Source of the DNA: Lampris incognitus
Lineage: Eukaryota > Chordata > Actinopteri > Lampriformes > Lampridae
Direction: 5' to 3'
Length of the DNA: 64,000 bases
Assembly (NCBI RefSeq): GCF_029633865.1
Contig: NC_079213.1
Coordinates: forward strand, 84,354,803 to 84,418,802
Every line of letters begins with the position of its first letter. The stretch's first letter is position 1. The position numbers were made by a program, and so were the translations under genes. Below, one piece after another: positions 43,068 through 53,732 of the stretch. The notes under the pieces were generated by a model. That model was given only the letters and a program-made list of their open reading frames with translations, had not been told where the DNA came from and made no database searches.

Positions 43068-43514
43068 CTAGTAAGTGACCTGCAACCAAGTTGCGGTGAT
43101 CATGACGTTTATTAGCTATCCACCCGTCTAAATCTCCCTCCTCTTCATCCTGCCAGCTAACCGCCTTCCCCCTGCCCCTAACCCCCCCCACTCCAACTCC
43201 CTCCCCCCAAATGCTCAGAATCATCTGAAATGCCGAGAAGTGGTTTTTAGCCATTTTTAGAAAAATGCATATTTTGCATAATTATGCATAATTTTAATTT
43301 TCTGGAATTTTCCCCTTACTCTCTGAGACAATACCTACCACCTCCAAAAAGAATCGACTCTCGTATTTTCACAATGTGTGTCTGGTGTGTGTCTGTGTGG
43401 GAGTCTATAAACGGCCAAACTAAAGCACTCGGGGCCTTGATTCTTTTTGGAGGTTATTGGGGATGATCAGGGGCACCTATAAAAAATAGCAGAACATTAA
43501 AAATATGCATAATA
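43068..43514. mobile_element. Helitron-like fragments (one 3' end, one inverted 5' end)
   Basis: CTAG at 43068 followed by the GCAACCAAGTTGC hairpin is the same terminus as in the copies at 43515 and 60093 (minus orientation). The similarity stops near 43340. At 43354 an opposite-strand 5' terminus (A|TCGACTCTCG) starts and runs to about 43513. These are two fragments of the same family in opposite orientations. Confidence 0.5.
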
Positions 43515-43799
43515 CTAGTAAGTGACCCGCAACCAAGTTGCGGTGATCATGACGTTTATTAGCTATCCACCCGTCTAAATCTCCCTCCTCTTCATCCTGC
43601 CAGCTAACCGCCTTCCCCCTGCCCCTAACCCCCCCACTCCAACTCCCTCCCCCCAAATGCTCAGAATCATCTGAAATGCCGAGAAAAGGGGTTTTAGCCA
43701 TTTTTAGAAAATGCATATTTTGCATAATTATGCATAATTATGCATAATTAGATTTTAATTTCCTGCTATTTTTCTGGTCCTCTCTGGAACAATACCTAC

Positions 43800-43865
43800 C
43801 ACCTCTGCTATCTACACTAACACACACACACACACACACACTAACACCACACACACACACACATT
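43800..43865. repeat. (CA)n microsatellite
   Basis: ACACAC runs are interrupted by CTAACACC. The same place in copy 2 (60415-60472) is also a CA repeat. Confidence 0.85.
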
Positions 43866-43919
43866 CCGAAAATATATGAGTAGAAGGTGCGAAAGTACCC
43901 ACAGCTGTACGACACGTCA

Positions 43920-44180
43920 CAGAGAGGATACATACCACCGTCTCTTCAGTTTATTTTCTTGTAGAGCCAGCAGGCAAGAGCATCTCCTCGTCGTCGTCAG
44001 TGTCGGACGCCATGACAGAAGAGTGTAAACAACACGCAAGCATTGTGGGTACTGTAGTGTTTCACGTACAGTTTTACAGGAAACTACAACGCGGAAGTGC
44101 GCTCGACTATGGAAGCCCAAATGACTGCGGACATTCCTCGTGGAGTCCGCTCCGCGTAGGTTCCGCCCGAGTATGTTTGG
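43920..44180 (-). promoter_or_regulatory. Captured promoter and first-exon-like fragment, copy 1
   Basis: The minus strand carries CACTACAGTACCCACAATGC (44059-44040), close to the vertebrate ACTACAnTTCCCAnnnTGC promoter motif bound by ZNF143. An ATG at 44013 opening MASDTDDDEEMLL follows about 30 bases on. The frame closes at once, but after a 1-base shift LLALQENKLKRRWYVSSL follows. An acidic start, a Leu run and an Arg-rich RRW stretch resemble the N-terminus of HARBI1/PIF-type proteins. The match in copy 2 is at 60622. The source gene is not proven. Confidence 0.4.
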
Positions 44181-44420
44181 GCCTTTAAATGTGATTCATC
44201 AGATAAGACACTCGGACACTTCCACGCGCGCAACAGCGGACAACTTTATTGTTCGTCAGACCCGCCAAAACCCGAACCGCCCGCACGCGCCGATTTACAT
44301 TGAAACTTTATTGAGTTCACTTCACGTGACAGCCGCCATATACGCCCGTGCTCGACCCATGCAAATGCGACTCTGACGTTGTGGCTTATTTCACGGACGC
44401 TTTCTATTTCCAACGCTGCT

Positions 44421-46197
44421 GAAACGTGGAGTGAGGCAGGGGTGCCCCCTTTCAGTGTATCTGTTTCTTCTTTCTGTACAACTCCTTAATTTACATATTA
44501 AACTCAGTTCAATAAAGGGTACGGTCGTAGCTGACAGAGAAATATTTATAAGTCAACTGGCAGATGACACGGCTCTTTCTCAGATGCCTCGCAAGTTTCT
44601 GTCGCTATCAACAGTATCCAGTCCTTCTCGAAAGCCTCTGGACTTTTCCTTAATCTTAATAAATGTGAACTTTTGCCTGTTAAAGACTGTTTGGCGACCT
44701 CAATTCATGGGATTCCTGTGAAAGACTCTGTAACATACCTCGGTATTCAAATCACTAAAGATAGGCAATCCAGAAGCTCTGTAAACTTCAGCCCTATTAT
44801 AGAAAAGTCCCAAAAAATCTTTAATCACTGGCTGCAGAGAGACTTGTCTCTAAGGGGTAGAGTTCTGCTTTCGAAGGCAGAAGGAATCTCTCGTCTAACC
44901 TATGCTGCTCAGTCCTTACATGTCGATAACACAATATGCAAATCAATTGATAAAATGTTAAACAATTTTTATGGAAAAACAAAACCCACTATTTACGAAA
45001 ATCTGTTACTTTAAGCGCATATGACAAACGTGGTTTGAATTTTATTGATTTTGGTGCACTCAACAATACCTTCAAGATAAACTGGATAAAAAAATATTTG
45101 AAAAATCCCACATCTATCTGGAATTTCATTTCACATCATGTGTTCTCAAACTTAGGCGGCCTTAATTTCCTGCTGCTATGTAATTATAGCATTCCAAAAA
45201 TACCTCTGAAACTTTCTCACTTCCATCAACAGGTCCTTTTAGCGTGGGCATTGATATACAAACACAATTTCTCTCCACAGAATTGTTTCATCTGGAACAA
45301 CTGTAATATTGTTTATAAGAACAAAACATTGTTTTTGGACAGATGGTTTAACAATGGTCTTGTTTTAGTTGGTCAATTGTTCAAAAAAGATGGGCTGCTA
45401 TATAATTACTCTGAATTTCTAATGAGATATAATGTACCAATAACGCCTAGAGAATTTTCGGTGGTATTTGATGCTATCCCTTCTGGTTTGTGCATGTTAT
45501 TCAGGTCCTCTGGCAGCTCTCCTCTCATATCATTCAACCCTCCTGATGTGTCACAGTCTCCTCTTGGTACTGTCTGCTTCTCATCATGTAAACTTCTGAA
45601 CTCCAGAATAAGAGCCATGTTTCAGGATAGCCTAGTTTCTGTCCCACCAGCAACATTTTTTTGGAACAACTTTGTGAATGATGTTGAATGGAAGAAAGTT
45701 TGGTCGTTACCACAAAGATTTTTTTAACAAACAAAGTCAAAGAGATTTCATTTAAATTGCTACACAAATTCTACCCTGCAAAACAATATTTATCAAAGTT
45801 TAAAAATGATATAGATGTTGAATGTTCTTTTTGCCAAATGCATCCTGAAACATGTGTCCACTTATTCTGGTCATGTCAGTTCACTTATAAATTCTGGAGA
45901 GACTTCCACAAGTTTATCGCTGATTTTGTCTTTTCTGATTTTCACCTTTACTATAAGAATGTTATTTTTGGTTTTCATAATTTTAATCACAAAGATGGTG
46001 ATGCATTCTTTTTTATAAATATGCTTTTATTTTTAGCCAAGTTTCATATACATAAATGTAAATTCTCCAACAGAAAGCCTCAACTCTTTGCACTTAAAAA
46101 AGAAGTTGAACGATATATAAGGACAATCTCTACTTCAAAAAACACAAAGGCTTTAAAAACTATCAACATTTGCAAATCTCTGAATCTGTTTACATAA
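44421..46197 (+). pseudogene. L1/Tx1-type ORF2 C-terminal half
   Basis: It begins at the RT motif RQGCPLSVYLF, passes QLADDTAL (RT active site, near 44555), shifts frame near 44590, then reads CELLPVKDCL, YLGIQITKD, WLQRDLSLRGRVLLSKAEG and KINWIKKYLKNPTSIWNF. It ends with the C-terminal cysteine motif C-FC-MHPETCVHLFWSC (near 45820-45880). A stop near 45012 and a shift near 45715 break it further. Only 3' sequence was inserted, as usual for LINE copies. Confidence 0.85.
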
Positions 46198-46667
46198 AAT
46201 ATGATCTCACCTTGTTGAGATATGACACCAGCGTATTTGTATGACTGTGTTACTGTGTACTATTATTTTGTTTACGACTTTGTTTGTCCACAGGTGGGCG
46301 GTGTTGCGCTTGTATGCGCGGATTGATTACGTCACTGAGACGCCGTTCATTTTTCTTCATCTCCCCAAACTACCGAATAAACGGAGGCTACATTTTTCCC
46401 TCCAGCAGAAGTTCGGTAGTCAGTACGATTCTTTATAACGGTTTAATAATCTACTTCATCTGCGCAGAGATAGACATAAAGTATTAGTCTAGTCTTCTAA
46501 CACACCTTCATTTACTTATTTTTTTCTGTTATTTTTTTTATAATTTACTTTCTCTTTTGTGTCTTTATTGTTTTTTATCTTCTATCTATTGTTTTTGTGG
46601 TGTCTCGTGTGTCTATTTTGCTCTGTTTGAATGTATTTTAAGTATCAATAAAGTAAAAAATATATAT
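44421..46667 (+). mobile_element. 5'-truncated L1/Tx1-type LINE in the Helitron-like element
   Basis: This 2,247-bp insertion is flanked by the 15-bp duplication ATTTCCAACGCTGCT (44406-44420 and 46668-46682). It starts inside the RT domain and ends with AATAAAGTAAAAAATATATA. The host sequence continues directly after the second duplication. Confidence 0.88.
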
Positions 46668-46993
46668 ATTTCCAACGCTGCTCGCTGTCTCCGACCGCCA
46701 TCCAGCAACCCGTTAAGAACGCGAGGTTTGTGCGAACGGCGGGAAGAGCCGAGGCGTGACGTAGCCAGAGCCCGCCATCTTCTTGAACTGCTCGGGATTC
46801 TGAAGGGATTCCACATATTTTATGCATATTCCGCGTGTTATGCATAATTTTAATGTTCTGCTATTTTTTATAGGTGCCCCCGATCATCCCCAATAACCTC
46901 CAAAAAAGAATCAAGGCCCCAAGTGCTTTAGTTTGGCCGTTTATAGACTCCTACACAGACACACACCAGACACACTGAAAATACGGGAGTCGA

Positions 46994-47400
46994 TTCTAGT
47001 CTACCAACCACTCAAAGCGCTATATGACCCGTACCCTGGTGTGTTCTCCTTAACGTGCGACATCACATCACAAGTGAAATGCACCGATAATGTTAGGGAA
47101 AACTCTGCAAGCATTATAAAATAGGCTTCCCCCCCTACGATTCCAGCAGGTTTAGTGCAAAATCTCCGATAGGGTTTCTCTATAATTTGGCTGCAGACAG
47201 TGGGAAATAAGCCAGCGACTGAGATAAATGTAAGAGGTTTGAGTCTCCAACTACAACTCGTTTTAGAGCATACTTCCTTGAACAGTATCTCTTGTTTTCA
47301 TCATTAAGAGTGAACATGATTTATGCCAATTATTATAGCAGAACAAAATAGATTTACCTTTTTTAACAAGCAAAACCCAACTTTTGAACGTGGTTTGTCT
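46994..47400. other. Unassigned sequence
   Basis: No repeat ends or coding signal are recognised. Confidence 0.4.
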
Positions 47401-48175
47401 AAAGAAATTATCTCACAGTTCATCATGTAGTAGGAGGATTTGCCCATTCCTCACCGACGAGACGGCACAGGTGCTCATCCAGGCTCTGGTCATCTCCTGG
47501 CTGGACTACGGCAACTCCCTCCTTGACGGCGCCCCGGCGTCGGCCATCAGACCTCTGGAGCTTGTTCAGAAAGCTGCAGCTCGTCTGGGGTTCAACCGCC
47601 CTAAGTTCTCCCATATAACTCCCCTTCTCATGTCCCTACACTGGCTCCCAGTAGCTGCTCGCATCCAGTTTAAGACTCTGGTGCTAGCCTACAGGGCAGT
47701 GAAAGGAACAGCTCCTTCCTATCTCCAGGCCATGGTCGAGCCCTACACCCCCGCCCGACCACTTCGCTCTGCTGCCTCGGGACGCCTGGTTGCCCCATCG
47801 CTCAGAGGCCCCTGCTGCCGATCGATCCGGTCACAGCTCTTCTCTGTCCTGGCCCCACAGTGGTGGAATGAAGTCCCCACTGATGTCAGGACAGCGAAGT
47901 CGCTGCCCATCTTTCGGCACAGGTTGAAAACTCAACTCTTCAAGAACTACTACCCTGTTACTTGCTCTTAGCACTTATTGTATTCACTCTTTTAAAAAAA
48001 AACTTTCTTGCGCTTTTACTTTAACACTGTTTTTGCTCTTAGATTCTTGTTTAGAGAGAAGATGCACGTATGATCTCTGATGACTAGTAGTTCTCCTGAT
48101 TTCCTACGTTAAATGCACTTATTGTAAGTCACTTTGGATAAAAGCGTCCGCTAAATGACTGTAATGTAATGTAGT
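47401..48175 (+). mobile_element. L2-type LINE, 3' end
   Basis: This is the last part of an L2-clade LINE: the final RT-C-terminal segment followed by a 3'UTR ending TTGGATAAAAGCGTCCGC, then TAAATGACTGTAATGTAATG. The (TGTAA)n-type tail is typical of L2 elements. Confidence 0.85.
47435..47971 (+). pseudogene. L2 LINE RT C-terminal fragment
   Basis: The frame reads TAQVLIQALVISWLDYGNSL, ASAIRPLELVQKAAARLGFN, HWLPVAARIQFKTLVLAYRA and WWNEVPTDVRTAKSLPIFRH, ending in LKTQLFKNYYP and a stop at 47969. These are the standard C-terminal motifs of L2 ORF2. The fragment is in one frame without stops but lacks the polymerase core. Confidence 0.85.
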
Positions 48176-48365
48176 ACACAATGTATCTGAACAAGTCCAG
48201 TCTGTTGGGGTAATTTCTAAAACGGACTATGCCCCAACAAAAATTAACAATGAAGAGAAACGCATAAACGAGGCGATGGCCATTGATGATTTCCTGACGG
48301 ACACAATTCTCATGAATTATCGAGAAGCTCAGGCAGTGTATAAATGTTGAATGACCGCCGCATCT
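48176..48365. other. Unassigned, possible remnant coding stretch
   Basis: One plus frame reads VGVISKTDYAPTKINNEEKR and continues to INEAMAIDDFLTDTILMNYR near 48340 before a stop. It could be an exon remnant, but I do not recognise a family. Confidence 0.25.
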
Positions 48366-48570
48366 TGGGTATCGCAGAGCGTGTAATGTGACGCGTCCTC
48401 CTATTAGCGGGCGGCGACGTCAATCATCTGTTAAGGACGACGAGCCCGCCTCCTTTCTGTCGTCAATTGTCAGTCAAATGACGTTGGTGTTTCTGCAGGT
48501 GCTGGACGCGGTTTTGCAACGGTGCGATAAGAGACGAAGAGAACCTTTCAAAGGTTGGATATTAACGGTT
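48366..48570 (+). promoter_or_regulatory. CpG-rich promoter candidate (possible rab3a first exon)
   Basis: A CpG-dense stretch holds TGACG/GACGTCA CRE-like words (48388, 48415, 48479), a GC box (CCCGCCTCC near 48445) and a possible donor (CTGCAG|GTGCTGG near 48499). The rab3a coding exon at 63765 begins exactly at a splice acceptor, so at least one non-coding first exon must exist upstream, and this is the best promoter-like region before it. No direct evidence links the two. Confidence 0.25.
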
Positions 48571-49124
48571 TTTTTTATTATTATTATATTAAGTAAATAT
48601 GCACCATAATCCATACTGTAGCGTGTGTCAGTAATTATTTTCAGGCTGCCCTTTATTGACAAGCAAATAATTGTTAAGTGACCGGCCTTCGTTTGACATG
48701 CGATGCTTGGTTTGGAGAAACAGCTTCACCGTAAAGACGATAAGGCGGTTATAATTTGAACAAGATGGTTTTGTGTCAATGTAAAAGACTCGCCGGTTTG
48801 TCATACGTCCTCACATCGTTCCCTTGGAGTGTTTGACATGTTTATTTATAGGGCACATATTGATGGGGCATAGAGGGTCAAAATGTCTTTCGGAGACCGC
48901 CCCGTAGATCGAAGCAGCGCCGTATGTAAGCAAGAAGCTGCATTCACAGAGCAAAATGCCTGCCGCGTCAGTGGATGGAAGGCACGGCGCAGAGACCGCG
49001 CATGGAGGACGTGTGTGCTTCTGTTGAGATGTGCCGACAGACATACGGGATGGTCCGCTCGTATGAACCGCCCCAACTCCCCTGGCTGTCTTGAGTCTGT
49101 CGGTCGTTTTCGTTAAACAATTAT
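48571..49124. other. Unique sequence
   Basis: A moderately CpG-rich part at 48870-49080 has no clear gene. The open frames on both strands lack family features. Confidence 0.35.
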
Positions 49125-49126
49125 TT

Positions 49127-49187
<61 letters not shown>

Positions 49188-49188
49188 T
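49125..49188. repeat. (GT)n microsatellite
   Basis: This is an almost pure GT run of about 60 bp. Confidence 0.95.
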
Positions 49189-51432
49189 GGTGATGGGGGG
49201 GGTGCACATTCACCCACTGTCACCCAACATTTTCAGCTAACTGATAATAGTCTGTTATTGTATTGACTGATAATGACAATATTTAATGGTAATAATCTTT
49301 ATGATCAGTTGGTTTATCAGATCAGCTGACAATGTTTGACGGTGCGGCCTAAAGGTTTATGACTGAAATGGAAAATTTTCTGCAGTGTTTTTTTGTTGTT
49401 GTTTTGTTTGTTTTTTTGGCAGAATTGAGCACAGTTCACACAAACAGAAGTGACAGACTATACTGCAGACAGTTTGCAGCATTTCCACCATTTTATTGAA
49501 ATTGACATTTTATTATTTTTGAATTATGTTAAATATGAGCAGATAGGCTCCACTGGCAGTCTCCTACATATATATATGCTGTATTAGCATATCGTTCTTA
49601 TTCACCCACAGCACATTAAAGGAAATCACACCTAAGGAAATCAGCCCATACACGGACCTGTAATGGCTGGGTGTTTGCATGATTGTCTAACATAATATGG
49701 GTTAAAGCAACACAGACTGGCTGTATGTGTTGTTAATATATGGGTTGTCATTAATTTTTGCAAAGGAACAAATTTAAACCTGGGCAAACAGATGTTTTAA
49801 AACTCCCCAAAATATTTTCAATTAATCCTAGAGTAAAAACGCATACATAGATGGCTGTGTGAAGGTTTCGGGGGGGGGGGTAACCTGAGGCCTTTCTACT
49901 GACACACACTGCAGTGCATGGTTTCCCCTGCATCCTCTCACATCCAAAACATCTCCCTCACTCCTTAACTGCAGCCTGGGATCCAGTCCCCGCTCTGTTT
50001 TCTTCCAGTCTGTAGAGAAAGGAGAGGGGATGCTAAAAATAGCATCCCCCTCTCATCTGTATCCCTCTTCTTCTTCTTAGAAAAGAGGCCACGTGACTGA
50101 GAGAAAGGAGAAAACTGCTATCTCAGGCAATCTGGGAGCAGGACATCTAGGTAGCAGCAGTCTTATGATGGCGTTTGCTCTGGCGTTATTAGGACTACCA
50201 GTGGGTGTATATACTTCTGTTTTGATATTTGTTTTAGGTATTCATTTCTGGTTTAGGGTTACACACACAACTTGGTCTTTCTCTTTGGAAAAATGCTGGC
50301 TATAGCTTTTTTAAGGTACAATGTTGGGGGGAAAAATGACAATAGATACATCATTTAGCAGGTTGGGCGAAAATGCGAACAGTATTGTTCCACTTTACAA
50401 CAGATCAAATGCCTTTTATTCCTACTCTCTCTCTTAGATCTGGTCCAGCTAAAGCAGATTTAAGGTTATTTTTGTTTTTGTTTGTCTATATGCATAAATT
50501 GCAATCTATTTATCTTTCTGTTGATCTATCATTAAAATCTATTGAGCCTTACTGATTGGTACATATGTGACAATCAGAAACTGTTTGAGTTAGAGAGAGC
50601 CCCTTGAATCTGTGAAGACCAGTACTATAGTACCTGAGCCAGTCTTAGTCTGTTTATTGCCCCTTTGCTCTAAGAGTGAAGAAAATGCCACTGGTTCTGC
50701 TCATGTTGGCCTGTTGTCACAATGTCTCAATAAAAACTGGGAAGTGCCCTGGGAAGGTGTGTATGGCAAGCTCTGGCTGTGGGGCTCTCTGGGATCATCC
50801 TTGGACTGAAAACCTGGATTAGCCGTCGGCCAGCCAGATACTAGCCAGTAGTGATTAAACATACCTGAGTTGGCTCAATGCAACAACTCTACTTAGCTTT
50901 GGATCAATTTGGCTCTTGTAACACATCAATCTTCTGAGGCTGCAGAGGAACACTTAAAGATTGCAGACCACTGTACAGCAGCAGGCCACACTCAGATGTG
51001 GCTGGTTTAAGACAGGGCTCCTGTGCCCTGTAGGCTAGAGAGGCAGTCTTGGCCTTGTAGATCAAGACACTTCAGGTTTGAATCCCCGAAGCCGCTGGGG
51101 AAAGCTGGATGAGAAGACAGGAATGAGTAATGCTTACCCCTTCCCTCAAAAACTAGTCAAAGTACCCCTGAGCGAGGGTATTAAAACCCAAACTGCACCA
51201 GCAATGATGCTCAGTGGCCAGCGGTTGTAGGTTGGTTGTACTGTGCTGCTCCCAGTGGCCAACAGTGGCAAACTGTGGTATATTGGGCATCTCCAAGGTG
51301 TGTGATTGCATGAAACTGTATGACTGTAAAGCTGATAAAAAATTAGGGGTGCACAAAATATTGGCCAGCTAATCGATATCGCCAGTAATTGCTTGAAAAT
51401 GTTATCGGTATCAGGACAGGTATCAAAATTAT

Positions 51433-51436
<4 letters not shown>
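49189..51436. other. Unique, non-coding sequence
   Basis: No transposon or gene could be identified. It is likely intergenic DNA or an intron of the rab3a region. Confidence 0.4.

Positions 51437-51514
<78 letters not shown>
51437..51514. repeat. (TA)n microsatellite
   Basis: This is a pure TA run in which the Tc1 element at 51515 and the SINE at 53143 sit. TA runs are also seen on their far sides. Confidence 0.95.
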
Positions 51515-51517
<3 letters not shown>

Positions 51518-53132
51518 TACCGTTCAAAAGTTTGGGATCACCCAAACAATTTTGTGTTTTCCATGAAAAGTCACACTTATTCACCACCATATGTTGTGAA
51601 ATGAATAGAAAATAGAGTCAAGACATTGACAAGGTTAGAAATAATGATTTGTATTTGAAATAAGATTTTTTCTACATCAAACTTTGCTTTCGTCAAAGAA
51701 TCCTCCATTTGCAGCAATTACAGCATTGCAGACCTTTGGCATTCTAGCTGTTAATTTGTTGAGGTAATCTGGAGAAATTGCACCCCACGCTTCCAGAAGC
51801 AGCTCCCACAAGTTGGATTGGTTGGATGGGCACTTCTTGCGTACCATACGGTCAAGCTGCTCCCACAACAGCTCAATGGGGTTCAGATCTGGTGACTGCG
51901 CTGGCCACTCCATTACCGATAGAATACCAGCTGCCTGCTTCTGCTCTAAATAGTTCTTGCACAATTTGGAGGTGTGTTTAGGGTCATTGTCCTGTTGTAG
52001 AATGAAATTGGCTCCAATCAAGCGCTGTCCACTGGGTATGGCATGGCGTTGCAAAATGGAGTGATAGCCTTCCTTATTCAGAATCCCTTTTACCCTGTAC
52101 AAATCTCCCACCTTACCAGCACCAAAGCAACCCCAGACCATCACATTACCTCCACCATGCTTAACAGATGGCGTCAGGCATTCTTCCAGCATCTTTTCAT
52201 TTGTTCTGCGTCTCACAAACGTTCTTCTTTGTGATCCAAACACCTCAAACTTGGATTCATCCATCCACAACACTTTTTTCCAGTCTTCCTCTGTCCAATG
52301 TCTGTGTTCTTTTGCCCATCTTAATCTTTTTCTTTTATTGGTCAGTCTCAGATATGGCTTTTTCTTTGCCACTCTGCCCTGAAGCCCAGAATCCCGCAGC
52401 CGCCTCTTCACTGTAGATGTTGACACTGGTGTTTTGCGGGTACTATTTAATGAAGATGCCAGTTGGGGACCTGTGAGGCGTCTGTTTCTCAAACTAGAGA
52501 CTCTAATGTACTTATCTTCTTGCTCAGTTGTGCAACGCGGCCTCCCACTTCTTTTTCTACTCTGGTTAGAGCCTGTTTGTGCTGTCCTCTGAAGGGAGTA
52601 GTACACACCGGTGTAGGAAATCTTCAATTTCTTAGCAATTTCTCGCATGGAATAGCCTTCATTTCTAAGAACAAGAATAGACAGTCGAGTTTCAGATGAA
52701 AGTTCTCTTTTTCTGGCCATTTTGAGCGTTTAATTGACCCCACAAATGTGATGCTCCAGAAACTCAATCTGCTCAAAGGAAGGTCAGTTTTGTAGCTTCT
52801 GTAACGAGCTAAACTGTTTTCAGATGTGTGAACATGATTGCACAAGGGTTTTCTAATCATCAATTAGCCTTCTGAGCCAATGAGCAAACACATTGTACCA
52901 TTAGAACACTGGAGTGATAGTTGCTTGAAATGGGCCTCTATACACCTATGTAGATATTGCACCAAAAACCAGACATTTGCAGCTAGAATAGTCATTTACC
53001 ACATTAGCAATGTATAGAGTGTATTTCTTTAAAGTTAAGACTAGTTTAAAGTTATCTTCATTGAAAAGTACAGTGCTTTTCCTTCAAAAATATGGACATT
53101 TCAATGTGATCCCAAACTTTTGAACGGTAGTG
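51515..53132 (-). mobile_element. Complete Tc1-type transposon
   Basis: This 1,618-bp element has inverted ends starting CACTACCGTTCAAAAGTTTG on both sides, identical over about 27 bp. TA flanks at 51513-51514 and 53133-53134. It holds one open transposase frame on the minus strand. Size and structure are those of a full-length fish Tc1 element. Confidence 0.93.
51677..52720 (-). CDS. Tc1 transposase, open frame of 347 residues
   Basis: The ATG at 52720 starts a stop-free frame. The N-terminus has a paired-like helix-turn-helix (SILVLRNEGYSMREIAKKLK) and a GRPR hook near residue 60. The DD34E catalytic core has Asp in LWMDESKF, Asp in QQDNDPKHTS and Glu in NPIELLWE. A glycine-rich VKHGGGNVMVWGCF segment lies between the first two. 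Length is normal for the family, and no key residue is missing. The protein would bind the inverted ends and move the element by cut-and-paste into TA. Together with the intact ends this copy may be recent. Confidence 0.95.
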   Translation of the reverse strand: MARKRELSSETRLSILVLRNEGYSMREIAKKLKISYTGVYYSLQRTAQTGSNQSRKRSGRPRCTTEQEDKYIRVSSLRNRRLTGPQLASSLNSTRKTPVSTSTVKRRLRDSGLQGRVAKKKPYLRLTNKRKRLRWAKEHRHWTEEDWKKVLWMDESKFEVFGSQRRTFVRRRTNEKMLEECLTPSVKHGGGNVMVWGCFGAGKVGDLYRVKGILNKEGYHSILQRHAIPSGQRLIGANFILQQDNDPKHTSKLCKNYLEQKQAAGILSVMEWPAQSPDLNPIELLWEQLDRMVRKKCPSNQSNLWELLLEAWGAISPDYLNKLTARMPKVCNAVIAANGGFFDESKV

Positions 53133-53142
53133 TATATATATA

Positions 53143-53527
53143 GGCGGTGCGGTGGCGCAGTGGTTGGCGTGGTCGCCTCACAGCAAGAAGGTCCTGGGTT
53201 CGAGCTTTGGGGTAGTACAACCTTGGGTGTTGTCCTGGTTCATCCTCTGTGTGGAGTTTGCATGTTTTCCCGTGTCTGCGTGGGTTTCCTCGGGGGCTCC
53301 GGTTTCCTCTCACAGTCCAAAGACCTATAAGTCAGGTGAATTGGCCGTGCTAAATTGTCCCTAGGTATGAATGTGTGTGTGTGTGTGTGTGTGTGTGTGG
53401 GCCCTGTGATGGCCTGGCGGCCTGTCCAGGGTGTCTCCCCACCTGCCGCCCAATGACTGCTGGAATAGGCTGCAGCATCCCCACGACCCTGACTGCAGGA
53501 TAAGCAATTAAGATAATGGATGGATGG
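53143..53527 (+). mobile_element. V-SINE/DANA-type SINE, copy 1
   Basis: The tRNA-like head has an A-box (GTGGCGCAGTGGTTGGC) and a B-box (GGTTCGAGC). The conserved body contains GTGTGGAGTTTGCATG and CTCCGGTTTCCTC-like words, an internal GT run, and an ATGGATGG 3' tail. TATATATA on both sides can serve as the target duplication, so it inserted in the same TA run as the Tc1 element. Confidence 0.85.
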
Positions 53528-53533
53528 CTATAT

Positions 53534-53702
53534 ATACACATGACAAAAAAAGTTTTAATACATTGCAGTACAAGCTTGTTTTGTGCGACGCGCACTCATC
53601 AGCTGCAGATACAGGAAAAGCTTTTTTTCCTGTATCTCTGTTGATATTCCGCTCCTCATTAGTTGAGCACTTATAATACCATTGACGGTTTCGGAAAAAA
53701 AC
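53534..53702 (+). mobile_element. Penelope-like terminal fragment
   Basis: CAGTACAAGCTTGTTTTGTG, CGCACTCATCAGCTGC and ATTCCGCTCCTCATTAGTTG match terminal sequences of the larger Penelope-like copy to the right (56050-56170), partly in inverse orientation. This partial copy lies before the main one, as Penelope elements often do. Confidence 0.6.
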
Positions 53703-53732
53703 GCTATATATATATATATATATATATATATG
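53703..53732. repeat. (TA)n microsatellite
   Basis: A short pure TA run lies between two Penelope-derived segments. Confidence 0.9.

Larger units (their letters stand above)
43515..46993 (-). mobile_element. Helitron-like element copy 1, carrying an L1 insertion
   Basis: On the minus strand the 3' end is a CCGCAAC-TTG-GTTGCGG hairpin, eight bases, then CTAG before a T. The 5' end (at 46993) is TC preceded by A. There are no terminal inverted repeats and no target duplication. These are Helitron hallmarks, and the same two ends bound copy 2 at 60093-61908. Without its 2.25-kb L1 insertion the element is about 1.2 kb and encodes no Rep/helicase, so it is non-autonomous. The interior holds a CpG-rich promoter and first-exon-like segment. 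Confidence 0.6.

Noticed and set aside
48811..49209. 132-codon minus-strand frame with His-Thr repeats
   Set aside because: Half of it is the GT microsatellite in reverse. The rest shows no family resemblance or splice support.
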